A DNA stretch of 64,000 nucleotides from Diphasiastrum complanatum (GCA_029204225.1 CM055109.1:38390632-38454631), one strand, 5' to 3'; shown: positions 21,977-33,149, numbered from the stretch's first letter. The notes: generated by a model not told the origin, from the sequence alone. A program made the numbers and translations.

Positions 21977-22260
21977 GCCTCTCTCTCTCTCTCTCTCTCT
22001 CTCGCTTTCATTATAAAAGCCACCGCCTGTCGGCGGTCCTTGCTTTACACTTTCCAGCCTGGGCTGGGCTGCCGACTGGGTAACACCCAGCGGTGTATTA
22101 CCTTGCGCAAGTGATGCCTGTCGTTGTGCCCAGCAGACAGGATGAGCGACCGGAGGCATACACTCGGCTTCGCGGATTGGTCACATCAGACATGGCCTTC
22201 GTAGTCAGGCCCAAGTGACCACATCAATAGTCTGGACATCTGCGTGTGACCAGGCCCTTT
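21977..22260 (-). repeat. GC-rich dispersed repeat with CT tract at one end
   Basis: About 240 bp markedly richer in GC than its surroundings, with a CCGCCTGTCGGCGG hairpin. Its minus strand contains TGTGACCAATCCGCGAAGCC and GACTACGAAGGCCATG. The same order of blocks recurs on the plus strand at 47290-47460. On the minus strand it ends in a GA tract of about 28 bp (21977-22003), as a tailed retroposon might. Class unknown. Confidence 0.55.
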
Positions 22261-22600
22261 CAGGGATTCAGTAGTGTCAACTTTTGCCTGGAAGATGAAA
22301 TTAAATACAAAATGGACGGCTTGGATTCAACTGGGGAATGTTCTAGAGATGTGATCAGACTTCCCGACATGAATCCGAAGAAAAGGTGTCCATTGAAGGG
22401 CATTGTCAAATTTATTACCCTTCTTTTTGGAGGGTGACTTTCAAAAAGAAGGGGAATAAATTTCAAAAAGAAGGTTACAAAAATTTCATTCAAAAACAAA
22501 TTATGTTTTGTGGGTTGTAAGGGCGAATTATTTAGTTGGTGGCACAAGCCCCTTGAGGTAGTGTTTGGGAAATCTTCCTTCCAAATTTTTGCATTTAAAA
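22261..22600. other. No gene seen
   Basis: Short open frames on both strands without recognisable motifs. A GAAAAAG-type purine-rich stretch lies at 22435-22490. Nothing further could be supported. Confidence 0.4.
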
Positions 22601-22614
22601 AAAAATGCTGTCAA

Positions 22615-22800
22615 TTTTATTTTTTGGATATAGAGTTACGCCACTAGTGAGTTATACACAATATATACAGCCTGGCCATGTCATCTCGGCAATGCCAAGA
22701 GCGGAGCAACCTCCTTACAATGTCACTACGCAACGGCTGAGATTCAAGCCTGTGCCATGCTAATCGCAGTCAACCACTCTACCCAAGCACTGCGCTGCGA
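22615..22800 (-). repeat. Candidate tRNA-derived SINE
   Basis: Read from 22800 on the minus strand, a tRNA-like head contains GGGTAGAGTGGTTGACTGC (D-arm to anticodon-arm spacing) and, about 30 bases on, GGCTTGAATCTC, a degenerate B box. A non-tRNA body follows and ends in A-rich sequence near 22615. The promoter boxes carry several mismatches, so this is an old copy or a chance resemblance. Confidence 0.4.
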
Positions 22801-22889
22801 TGAACACAATTTCTAAAAAATCTTGCCTTCTAAATCTTCCATCTGGAATTGCTTGTTAGTAGAATACTGCAAATTTACATTGGTATATA

Positions 22890-23015
22890 TTTTTAGTATG
22901 GTGGAAGGCCTTGATTGAGGGTTGTCCTTGTAGGTTGAGGCCCTGCCCTCGGGCCCCCGAGGGCAAGACCCCGATCTGCAAGGAAGGCTCGAGGTCCTCG
23001 GGCCTTCCACAACAT
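22890..23015. repeat. GC-rich foldback sequence
   Basis: GTGGAAGGCC at about 22901 and GGCCTTCCAC at about 23001 form an outer stem. Inside lies a strong palindrome, GCCCTCGGGCCCCCGAGGGC, near 22945. The whole is about 110 bases and GC-rich in AT-rich surroundings. It may be a small foldback element. Confidence 0.6.
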
Positions 23016-23029
23016 AATGCCAGGTGAGA

Positions 23030-23200
23030 AGGTAGAGAGAGAACGCACATTTCGTTGAGAGAGAACGCACATTCTATAGAAAGAGAACATACATTTCGTA
23101 GAGAGAGAACATACATTTCGTAGAGAGAGGAGAGAGAACACACATTTAATAGAGATAGAATGCACAATGTAGAGAGAGAATAACAGATTTCGAAGGAGAC
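23030..23200. repeat. About 22-bp minisatellite, imperfect
   Basis: Units close to GTAGAGAGAGAACATACATT repeat five to six times with indels. The open frames on the minus strand with recurring CSLS segments are by-products of the periodicity. Confidence 0.85.
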
Positions 23201-23710
23201 ATAAAGGTGGATGAATATTCTGCTCATGGAGTTGCTTTCAAAATACAAAGCAAACTTGAGCACCTGGCATTATGTAGCTCAATGAACCTATGCAACCTAA
23301 ATTTTATAAAGATATACCTACTTTATTATACAAATTTTATGCATATGAAAATTTAGAAAAAGAAAAATTCTTTTGCATTTTAAAAAGTTATGTTTAGGAA
23401 TCATAAAATCGTACTGCATTCCTTATGAAAGGTACCGTGTACAACCAGCAAAGTATAGGAATGGAATTGGCATGTTTTCTCAAAAATTGATATCATAAAA
23501 TATATGACTATGTTTTATACAAGCATATATGAATGTTTTACGGGTAAAATCTTCAAAAAATCGAGAAGTTTAATAAAATGCATGTTTTTTTAAGATAACT
23601 TAAAAGAGGTTCCTAGGCACTACCCATACACTAAGACTCCAAACAAAATTATCTTTAGGCAAATTTCATTTGAAGGGCAAATTTCATTTGAATTTAGGCA
23701 AACTTACGTG
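23201..23710. other. No gene seen
   Basis: AT-rich non-coding sequence with no motif I could support. Confidence 0.4.
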
Positions 23711-23714
23711 TCAT

Positions 23715-24115
23715 TGAAAGCTGAAAAAGTGATCTGAAAGTAGAATCTGGCTCCCTTGGAAAGCAACTAATAATTTCCATGTGCTTAATTCCCCCACACA
23801 GACACTGCCCGTTTGTGGGCGATGCATGGCAGTTATGCTATAAAATGGATGGATCTCCGGGTGGGTTGCAATCAGCTCGGTGGATCGGATCATGGGCCTG
23901 GTGGATCATGAGGCTCATGGGCATCTCTAAAATCTTTTAGCTCACACTCATAAATCTCTCCATTTTTTATTCCCATTTTGGAACAATCAGCAGCTCTAGC
24001 AACAGCAGCCACTATAAAATATGTGGTTGACAGACAGGTGTCTCCAAGAAAGTCGAGGAGTTTCTCTGATTTCGTAAAGAAGCACCTTGCTGTTGCTGAT
24101 TCAGAGAGATGATGA
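23715..24115 (-). repeat. Unknown dispersed sequence, copy 1 (coding-like)
   Basis: Minus-strand frames read FFTKSEKLLDFLGDTCLSTT, then YECELKDF, and later STWKLLVAFQGS. The same order occurs at 45385-45790 on the plus strand (FFTKSEKFLNFL, YQCELVES, STWIIVTFQG), with DNA identity high enough to see by eye. The conserved reading frame hints at a former exon, but I do not recognise the family. It could be a duplicated host-gene fragment or part of a transposon. Confidence 0.55.
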
Positions 24116-24778
24116 TTGATCACCTCATATCCTGGGACCAGATCTTTATCTAAGGTTTTTGTGCATCCACGTAATCAATTCCTTTTGAGAATCATCTGTG
24201 TAAGCAAATTGGACTTGAGAACGATAGTTTTGCTCTAACAGCAGCCCATCAGAGGTGGGTTTGATCTGAGGAGGGTATTCATCGTCTTCACTGTCAGCTG
24301 AAAGTTTCTAGATAATTCTTGTTCCGTGGAAACGTAGCTTGCTGATTCAGAGCTCAATATCGATCTGATCACCACATCAGATCCTGAGACTAGATCATTC
24401 TCGGACCTGGTCAAGTCCTTATCTGAGCCATCTGCCTAAGCTCAGGAGTAGAATTGTAGAAGTCTGTCTTGCTCTTGCATCAGCTCGCACCTGGTGAGCT
24501 GAAACCTAATGTGGGTTCTCTGCTGTCATTTGAAGACACAGGTGATCCATGGATGTGGATTTCTTGTCAACTAAATTAAAAAAACTGAAACGGCGTAACA
24601 TTTGAGCTTAAAAGGTTGCAATGTTTTTGAGTTCCTGACTGTAACATCAGTTGCCGATCATGCTTGTAGAGCACATGTCAGGATAAGGATCAAGAACCTG
24701 CATTGGTGGAAGGAGAAGATATCGAAGAAGAAAGGTAATAAGGTGTGTGAATATGATTTGAAACCAGGGAGTACGTAT

Positions 24779-24842
<64 letters not shown>

Positions 24843-25229
24843 CGAACTATGAGTCTAAAACCTGGCCTAAACAAAAATGCTTACTTGCAGCTAGAGTTCA
24901 ATTGCATCTTAAAATAGAAAATAGAACAATATGAAAGTCAGCAAATGAAGCTTGTCTTTCTCTCGAACTCTAGGTCTATGGGACTGCTTGGCATGATTGA
25001 AAGTTACTAGACTGAAAATCAGATGAATTGCCACCAAGTTTTAGAGGAACTATCTGAAGAAACACATGTTCCTGTATCTTTTGTTAGCAAGTACGCAAAA
25101 TTGAATGTGCTGCAAAAGCTTATGATCATCCTGTGCTTGTGACGGACATTGGATGCCGTTTATGAAGGAGAGATTATTCGCGCAGTAATTCTCAAATTGA
25201 TAATAGCCACAATTCTTTTCTGAATTAGG
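24116..25229 (+). promoter_or_regulatory. Upstream region of the dicarboxylate transporter gene
   Basis: No coding similarity in the gene's direction. A TC microsatellite lies at 24782-24838. Immediately before the start codon is a well-formed acceptor (pyrimidine-rich stretch then GAATTAG at 25223-25229), and AAG-GTAATA at about 24733 could be a donor. The gene may therefore have a 5' UTR intron containing the microsatellite. The true promoter and transcription start cannot be placed from sequence alone. Confidence 0.35.
24782..24838. repeat. (TC)n microsatellite, about 57 bp
   Basis: Uninterrupted TC run about 390 bp upstream of the transporter start codon. Confidence 0.97.
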
Positions 25230-28200
25230 ATGGCAGGAAGTGATCTTAGGAGGCCACTCATAGAAACATCACAAGCCAACAAATCTATAGGGAAAGTACA
25301 TGGTGTGTCCTTTGTGCGAACTTCCCTGCGAATTATTCACTGCATTCAAACTTTTTTGAAAAAACATGGTCACAGCATAGCGATTGCATTAGGACCGTTG
25401 GCCGCAGCATTGGTGTTAGCATTCGTGACTATAAACTCGCAGGGCCAACACAACCGTACAATAGTGGCCATGCTTGCAGTTCTGATATGGATGATTATCT
25501 GGTGGGTGACAGAGGCAGTTCCTACAGCCATCACCTCTCTGCTTCCGCTTTTGCTTTATCCAGTACTGGGCATCCAGAACGCAAACGCTGTTGCCGCGTC
25601 TTATATGAACGACACAATCAGCTTGTTTATTGGATCTTTCATTCTGGCACTGGCTGTGGAGAGGTATCAAGTGCATAGAAGATTGGCGTTGACAACATTA
25701 CTGCTCATTGGAGGGAAGAAGATGGACCCTCGCCTGTTGCTACTTGGGTTTTTTATAGGGCCAGCATTTGTTAGCATGTGGATCTCCAACACTGCCACAT
25801 CAATCATGATGATGCCCATTGCCGTCGGCATGTTGCAAAAGCTGCAGGCAACCTTTGCTGAGCACAGAGCAAATGAGGCCGGATCTTCCGAAAGCCTTGT
25901 TGTTGATGATTTGCAGAAGACTGATGGAGGGTTTACTGGATTGGGCATCATCCAGGACGTCGAGGTCAACAACAGCAAGATTGCTTCGCCTCCTGAGGAA
26001 AGTAAGCCAGAGGTGGGTGTAATTTGCTACTCTACTTGTGCATTAGTCACAGCTGCTCAAAAAATCTGAAGGACACAACAATATAAGCAATGACTTTCTA
26101 GCTAGATGGCTGTAAAGAATTTGACGATTGAACTGAATTTGGTCTTACAGGAACTTCCGCATGACTTGAAAGTTTTTGGCCGAGGAGTTGTGCTTGGCGT
26201 TACCTATGCGATTGAAATCGGTGGTCTAACCACTCTCACAGGAACTGGGACGAATCTTGTATTGACTGGGATTTGGAGCAGCAGATTCCCAAATGCTCCT
26301 CCTGTTACCTTCTTCCAATGGTTTTTGTTTGCGTTTCCCCTAGGCGTGATACTTTTAATTATCTGTTACGTTTTGATCTGCGTAATTTACTGCCCACCAT
26401 CAGTAGTTCCAACAATTTCTCGGTCTTTTAAAAGGTCTACCATCCAGGAAGAGATTGATTTACTTGGTGCGCTCTCTCTCTTTCTCTCCAGCGTAACTGT
26501 GAAATAGTTAACACTTCGCTAGACTTTGATCATTTGCTAAGGGCTTCCCCGTTTCCAGAATCGTGCTTCAGAGTATCCATTGTTCTTTAATTTATTGATA
26601 AATCTTGTTAGGTGTTAAGTAGGTATCTTACATTTCAGACATATCTGATCTGCAGGTCCGATGTCATTTGCAGAAAAAGCTGTCCTTGGACTTTTTGGAG
26701 TGAGCACTAGCAGCTATTACTATCATCGCTTCTCTTGTTATCTTTTAATTCTTTAGCTTGTTGGTTAAGTTAAATGATTTGTCTACAAATGAAGGTAAAA
26801 TATGCAAAATCTACAAGGATTTAGAGGATGGGAGTGCGACTTGGATTCGTACTTTTTCTCAGATGGCTTCCTTATGTATACTAGAATCTAGATTCGAATA
26901 CAAGGCATCAAAGGAGAATATTTCATTTATGGTTTTTGGTTCATGTAGGTACTTATTGTATTATGGATGACCAGAGATTTCAGTGGCACAATGCCAGGAT
27001 GGGGTGTATGGTTGACTGGAGGCCTTGCTGGCGATGGCACTGCTAGTGTGAGTTAAACTCTTCATTTCAATCGTTGTAGAAGCTTGCACTGAGGATGTTT
27101 TTTGAGTTTTAGAATGAGCATCCGGTCTGATTCTGAGCACGTCATTCAGTGGCCTTTGTTTTATTCTATCTTGACTTGAGACGAACATATACCTTACTGA
27201 TACCTCCTCTGACGTGATCGAAAAATTACGAGTTGCTCATAAATAGGAGGAAGGTTAAAACCAAACCTTGATACATCATGTTCTGGCCTGCACTAAGCTT
27301 GGTATTAAAAGGTTTGAAATCAGCATCTTCATAGTGAAACTTGCACAAGTAAAGCGGTAGTTGCCAGTTTGCTTGTTTTCTGGGAACTCCTGCAGTCTTA
27401 AGGGTAAACTCAATCCTACTTTCAGATTCATTTATTGGATCTGAAACCATCTGGAAGAAACATGCCATAACTGTCAAAAGTTTTGAGTATTCAAGTTTTG
27501 TTGCATATTCGTGAGAAACAGAAGCTTCAGCCACCCGAGTACGAACTGCCCAATAGCTTCTGAATTTAAGCATATCTACTATTTCAATGACACACGATGG
27601 GCCAAGTGGACTTTCTCCCTAAAGTTGAGAATTCACAACTATGTAGTATGGGCTCTACATGAGAATACGTAATATCTAAGCTAGTGTCCAATATTGAGGG
27701 AAGCTAGTTGAGCTCAACTTTACCTCTGAATTCAGCAATGAGCAATGACTATGAATCAACAGAGGAATACCCCCTTTTATGAAGGTTTAAATGATGACTT
27801 TGATAAGCTATTTTCCTGAGACTTGCCAATCAAATCCTTAACCACCTCATGACTACTGCCTTCGAGAATCAAAACAAACATGTACTCTTCTTAATAGTTT
27901 GTATTTGAATCTGCATCCAGGAGATTGAATGCTGTCCACTTTAATTTGATCAGATTAGGTAATGCATTTGAAGAGCGTAATCATGGTAAAAGCTCAGGCA
28001 GTTACTTGATGAAATCTAAAAGTTTGATAGATCACTGTCATTTGCTTTGCATCAAGTATCAATAAGAAGTTTAAAGACAATTGATAGCTAAAGACTTGGC
28101 AAAAGATTGTAGAAAGAGGTAATCCAAGTGTGCGAAGAGTTGGGAATCTTCGGAAGAACTATAAGGTGCTAGTCTCTTGCTAGCTGCGTTGATCTGCGAT

Positions 28201-29163
28201 ATGTATCAAATGCATTGCTGAATATTACTGAAAGACTCAAATCTTGCAGATCTTTATGGCGATACCGCTATTTATCATCCCAAATAAGCGGGTGCCAGGT
28301 GAAAAGCTAATGAGCTGGAAACATTGCAAGAACTTTCCCTGGGATATTGTTCTCCTACTAGGTGGAGGTAAGCAGTCTTAATGGATACCGAAAAGCTTTT
28401 TGTCAATTTGTAATTTCACAATTGCAATGTAAGGCCGGAATTTTTTGCTGCTTTTGTGAATGATTGGCTTTCAATGCTCTAAACAATGCCAATGTGCTGC
28501 CAGAGTTAAGCTACTAATATTGGTTACTCCAGAGTCCAAACTAATCAGGATTGGCTAAAGCATATGGTTGCTGATGTTCATTGTCAGCACATGGAATATG
28601 GCAGACTACCTTCTGCTTTCCTTTAATATAAGCTCCATATTATCATGCTTTTCAGAGGCAAATTATACCTGGAACTAGGAGGATAATTCAAGATGGGCTA
28701 TTTACTACCAGCTCTTACCTGCGTAGTTCTTAATATGTTGACATAATTGAAAATGCTATGCAGGATTTGCCATTGCTGATGGCATATCAAAGAGCGGTCT
28801 ATCAGCATGGATGACACAACATTTAGTATTCTTACACTCAGCACCCTATCTACTTATGGTACCAATGGTGTGCCTGTTCGTTGGGATTACGACTGAGTTC
28901 GTTTCGAACGCTTCAACTGCCACCATTTTTCTTCCTCTTCTTATTCCCGTTGCCTTATCTGGCCACATACACCCCCTATTTTACTTGGTGCCTGCGACAA
29001 TTACAGCTTCTTATTGCTTTATGCTTCCAATAGGGACACCTCCAAATGCAGTGGCATATGCAACTGGATACACAAGAATGATAGACATGATCTCAACTGG
29101 GTTTATTCTAAAAGTAGTTTCAATATTGGTACTTTCTGCTATGATGCCATCCTTAGGTACGTA

Positions 29164-29230
<67 letters not shown>

Positions 29231-29466
29231 TGTTTGTAAGATTGAACAACATTTTGAAAACTATGTAGGCTACCACTTTTCCAGCTCTTTTGTCTTGAAT
29301 ATAATGCTTTGGTGAGCTGGTAATTGGCTTTCATTCATTTTATTTGCATGGCTTTTCGCTTATAACTTGCATTCTCTTAACCAAGGAAGTCTACTGATTG
29401 ATCCAACGATTGGACATTGCAGGCCCGATTGTTTTTGGGTTGAACAAGCCTTTCCACGCTCATTAG
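25230..29466 (+). CDS. Tonoplast dicarboxylate transporter-like (SLC13/DASS family), seven exons
   Basis: Proposed exons: 25230-26012, 26151-26466, 26656-26699, 26949-27047, 28250-28367, 28764-29156 and 29423-29466. All introns are GT-AG and phases match, giving 598 residues, within the usual range for plant members. The N-terminus is cytosolic-like; about a dozen hydrophobic segments follow. Family marks: the substrate/Na-site motif SNTATS at 186-191, TLTGTGTNLVL at 289-299, LLGGGFAIADG near 450-460, the second repeat's SNASTATIFLPLL at 501-513, and the signature FMLPIGTPPNAVAYA at about 539-553. The family moves malate and other dicarboxylates; plant homologues act in the vacuolar membrane. 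The start is the first ATG, preceded by an acceptor-like site. There are no internal stops, so it looks functional. Confidence 0.92.
27048..28249 (-). other. Intron 4 with an antisense open frame
   Basis: The longest intron of the transporter gene (1.2 kb). A 115-codon antisense frame (27226-27573) includes SRIEFTLKTAGVPRKQANW and LCKFHYEDADFKPF. It reads like protein rather than random sequence, but I recognise no family. It may be a fragment of another gene or a transposon carried in the intron. Confidence 0.3.
29166..29226. repeat. (CT)n microsatellite inside intron 6
   Basis: About 61 bp of CT starting nine bases after the exon 6 donor site (GTACGTACAT). Exon 7 (29423-29466) lies about 200 bp further on. 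Open frames that run exon 6 into the repeat are artefacts. Confidence 0.95.
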
Positions 29467-30749
29467 AGCAGGGACATGATGTCAATCTATCGGGGTGCTG
29501 TTTAAGAGAAAGACTAATTCACATCTGACTTCACTAGCTCTATACTGCAGCCAAAGTAGACAAGCAAGCTGCAAAAGGGTTTGGAGTATTTTACATGAAT
29601 GCTTGAAACAGCTGGAAGATCCAAGCCTAAGTGGTATAACTAATATGTATTAAGGAGATCTACTTATTCAGGAGCCATGGAACTAGCAATTAGAGTTATA
29701 ATTTTCAATACCATATGTACTACCGTAGCCTATTGAGTAACTATGGTGAATTCCATGACCTTTAAGACATCGGCTAATTTTGTTCATTTTGGGATCAGAT
29801 GCTGAGCTCGGGTACACATCGATCATTGAGTAGTTTGGAATTGTTACGAGGATATGAAATTTTTATATTGAATTATGCATCTAAAGCTGTATTGGGCCGA
29901 AGAGGAAGTATTACTTTAATAAATAAAAGGTCATCCCCTTTTAGACACTTCAAAAGCTAATCATTAGAGCTCGAGATTACTAGTGGGCAATGCCTCAACA
30001 AATAACTATGTTTAGTCAATGTTTGAAATAGTCAATTGCATACATCATGAGAATCTTTTGGCAATGAGAGCTTTGAAGTTCATGCAATCTTCTTTGAAAA
30101 TTGAATGAGAGTTATGGGAATGGTAAATGTTATGATTCATGTGCCAAAACAAGATTAAATTTGGTCCTAAAATTGAGTTGCCAACCAGATTTTCTTATTG
30201 GATTTCAATGTTCGTTGAAGGATCTTGTGATTAAATTTGTATACATTATGTTAGTTATGATTAAAGGTGGGTGATTAAGGTTGTGATAAATGCCTTATAT
30301 TGAAAAGCAAGTATGATCAATCAACATTCATATCAGAAAATGATGAGGCAAATTGCACAGAGATTGCATTTGGTAAAACTCAATGTTTACATAATAGGAC
30401 TATTCTCACATCGCATTTCAAGTGAAAACATAATATGCTTCAAGAACTTCTAGTTCCATGTAGGCATAACTATCATTAAATAAAAGGAAGGGTAATAAGT
30501 GAACCACCAATTAGGTACCAAGTTTAGATGACCTTTTCAAACAATCTATTACTCTCTTTGCAATAATTTATGCTCCACTCTTGACTCCACTAGTTATTTC
30601 TTGGTCTCCATGCAAATTTTTGCATCACATTGTGTAACAAAACTCTTTTATCAATTCTATTTTTTTCCTTGTTGATCTTATTGGCCCTTTGAGCATTCTC
30701 TGTTCTTTTATTTTATTGCCTTGTTGACGACGTAGTTGGTGTGAGAAAT
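29467..30749. other. 3' flank of the transporter gene, otherwise no gene
   Basis: No coding similarity. AATAAATAAA at about 29919 could serve as a polyadenylation signal about 450 bp after the stop codon, which is long but possible. The remainder is AT-rich. Confidence 0.35.
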
Positions 30750-30831
30750 TTCAACTAGTTTAGTCATATTTTGGTTAATTGTTAATATTAGGCTAAAATG
30801 CATTTTAGATTTAGAGATAAACTTTATTCCA
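30750..30831 (+). repeat. 82-bp dispersed repeat, copy 1
   Basis: GTGAGAAATTTCAACTAGTT through CATTTTAGATTTAGAGATAA matches 33150-33244 with a few indels. The two direct copies bracket the copia and gypsy 3' ends in between, so they may be remnants of one pre-existing sequence or of an LTR. Confidence 0.75.
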
Positions 30832-31471
30832 TATCTTTGTGATTTCTTGAGGTCGTTTGTTGACATTCAAAAGAGTGTGCAAAATCCTACTATTCATCAT
30901 TGGAAAATGGCCAAAAGAGTACTTAGGTACATATCTTCAACCTATGATTATGGTTTATTATATAAAAGTGAAGATCTTTCCATAGTTGGCTATTTTGGCT
31001 CGGATTTTTGCCAGTGATAAAGTAGATCGGAAATCTACAAGTGCATATGTCATATATCCTGGAGGAGATTTGATATCTTGGCTTTCCAAAAGGCAAGATA
31101 TCATATCACTCTCATCTTGTGAAGCTGAATATAAGGCACTTACTACTACAACAAAAGAAGTGCTTTGGATCAAGAGGTTGCTAGTGGAGCTAAAGATAAT
31201 CAAGGAAGATGATCTACCTTTGATCATGTGTGACAATATTTTAGCACAAGCCCTTGCCAACAATCCAATATTTCATGCAAGGAGAAAACACATCAAGGTT
31301 GCACATCACTTTGTGCGAGAGAAGCTCATTGGAGGGGAAATCTACTTGGAGCACATCGACACATCATCTTGTATTGCAGATGTGCTCACCAAACCTTTGA
31401 GCAAAAATTCCTTCATCAAGCATAGAGCCAATCTTAAAATAATACCAAGATCCATGTTCAAGTCAACATAG
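30832..31471 (+). pseudogene. Ty1/copia RNase H (fragment)
   Basis: The first frame gives HHWKMAKRVLRYISSTYDYGL and GYFGSDFCQ. After a frameshift near 31010 comes DKVDRKSTSAYVIYPGGDLISWLSKRQ, LSSCEAEYKALTT (the A-E-Y Glu), then CDNILAQALANNPIFHARRKHIKVAHHFVR, ending in DVLTKPLS. The tail is open to a TAG at 31469. The upstream RT is missing, so only the 3' end of the element is here, followed by its LTR. Confidence 0.9.
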
Positions 31472-31485
31472 ATTATTTTTAGGAG

Positions 31486-32268
31486 TGTTGAAAAATGAAA
31501 AATCATCTATCTTTACTATAGGCCAGTCACAAAGTTTTTTCTATGTGAGTTTGTTGTTTCATATTGTAAATGCCAAATTTGGCCTAGAAGAAACTCGAGC
31601 TACATGGGTTCTTCAAGTCTAGTTGGTAATATATAGTTTGCATATAGAATGTAGACTTAGAAATGTCAATAATATGCTTGTAGAAACTCGTGACATATCA
31701 CATGCAATGGTTGTAAGTGATCCATAGTGACATGCAAGGCATGCACCAAGTGAATTGGACACATGCATGATGATTTGTTCAATTCTAGTTGAAAATATGA
31801 CACTTGGTAAAAGTAGGTAGAAATGCACAAATGTCACTAATTCTCTAGTTTTCACTTATAGATGTGGATGGAAGTTAGATGGAGATGGTTCTACCTCGAG
31901 CTACCTCACACTCCATAAATATGTGTAGACACTCTCATAATTTTTTACGAAGAACCAAGCTTAGAAGCTATTCCATGTTATTTTGGATCTACACTATCAT
32001 TTGCTTGAATATTGCTCTCTCTTTCTCTCTCTAACTCGAGTAGAGGCTTATGCAAATGCATTAAATTCTTGTACTTTTTTTCTCTTGTCTTCCAATGTTA
32101 TCATTCTTTGATTCTTAGCATGCTAGATTGTGATTTAGCCATAAAATTCTGTATTAGATCTTGGCATTCAATCTAGAATCAGGTTATGTGCTAAACACAA
32201 AGCTTAATAAGATCATTCACACTTGAGGATCATTCCCCACACATGTGAGCTTGCTGGAAATTTTGTCA
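31486..32268 (+). repeat. Copia 3' LTR, 783 bp
   Basis: Starts TGTTGAAAAATGAAA after a short purine stretch (AGGAG) and ends ...TTTTGTCA. It is homologous to the minus-strand 5' LTR at 12972-13850. Shared blocks include CATGCATGTGTCCA (reversed here), GATCATTCACACTT and CCCCACACATGTGA near the end. The 3' neighbour is a gypsy fragment. Confidence 0.8.
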
Positions 32269-32892
32269 GATTGTACTCTATAACTACTTGTGTATGAGAT
32301 TCAGTCTAGATCTCTAGATTTCTAGGAGACATCTAAATCTATTGAGATTCAGATAGATTGTTGATTTCTTACATGTGATGCTAGAACTCATTAGAGAAAC
32401 TGTAGTTCTCTGAGTTATAGATGTCTGAGACCTGATAAAATCCCTAGAGATTTTGGTTGATTGAATTGTTGTGCCTTGGAATATTGTGGTATTCTAAGAA
32501 CATTCATACCAAGAAACACTACTATCTTCAAGAAATTGTGGACAGATTTTATTAAAACAAAATTTCTATAGATTTTGGACTTGATCTCTAAAAGAAAGAA
32601 GTTGATTTACCTAGTGGTTTCATGTAATTGGGAATACTTAAAGGTGATATCTTTTATTTAGAGAAGTTTACTACAATCGAAAGACTTATGGCTTAGTCCA
32701 TCTTTGGATTTTGATTTAGTACTCCTGTATAGAGACAAGCAATAGGAGAATTGTTATATCCTTGAGTACTTATTCAAATGGAAAGATCTGACTAAGGGTA
32801 ATAATTATTGGGTAAAAGTTGGAAACTTAAGAAATAATTTCCATGGTTCTCTTTCTCGTTATATGGATAGAACTTGTAGAAGGGGGGGGAAA
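32269..32892 (+). pseudogene. Ty3/gypsy 3' end with chromodomain-like segment, copy 1
   Basis: Near 32775-32880 the frame gives YLFKWKDLTKGNNYWVKV followed by FHGSLSRYMDRT, resembling the chromodomain-type C-terminus of gypsy integrase (LIKWK.L...TWE). A polypurine tract (32881-32892) follows directly. The upstream part (32269-32770) is the same sequence as 39620-40370 and has no clear frame. Confidence 0.6.
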
Positions 32893-33149
32893 TGTTATGG
32901 CCATATCCAACTCAGAGAATTTGGAATAGTCTTGATATGGTAGGTGTGAAAAATAGTAAAAGCTATCTATGTTGAGCTAGGGGGTATGTTGACTTTTTTG
33001 TCTCAATCCACATGTTAGGAGATGATTAGGCCAATTTTGGAATTAGAGCCAACTCGAGCAAGTACACATGCTAGATGATGATTAGGCCAAATCTAGGAGT
33101 AAGTTAGGCACTTGACACATGGCTTGATGGTAGAGGGCAAGTGACACCT
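32893..33149 (+). repeat. Gypsy LTR start, copy 1
   Basis: TGTTATGGCCATATCC begins right after an AGGGGGGGGAAA polypurine tract. The same start occurs at 40502. The downstream end of the LTR was not identified; sequence related to the 82-bp repeat begins at about 33150. Confidence 0.55.

Noticed and set aside
22813-23263. Three overlapping minus-strand frames with repeated CSLS segments
   Set aside because: They are generated by the 22-bp minisatellite and the GC-rich foldback, with no domain and equal openness in several frames.
29158-29268. Extension of transporter exon 6 through the CT repeat as an alternative C-terminus
   Set aside because: A canonical donor at 29157 and an acceptor before 29423 join in phase to a family-like GPIVFGLN end. 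The read-through is simple repeat.
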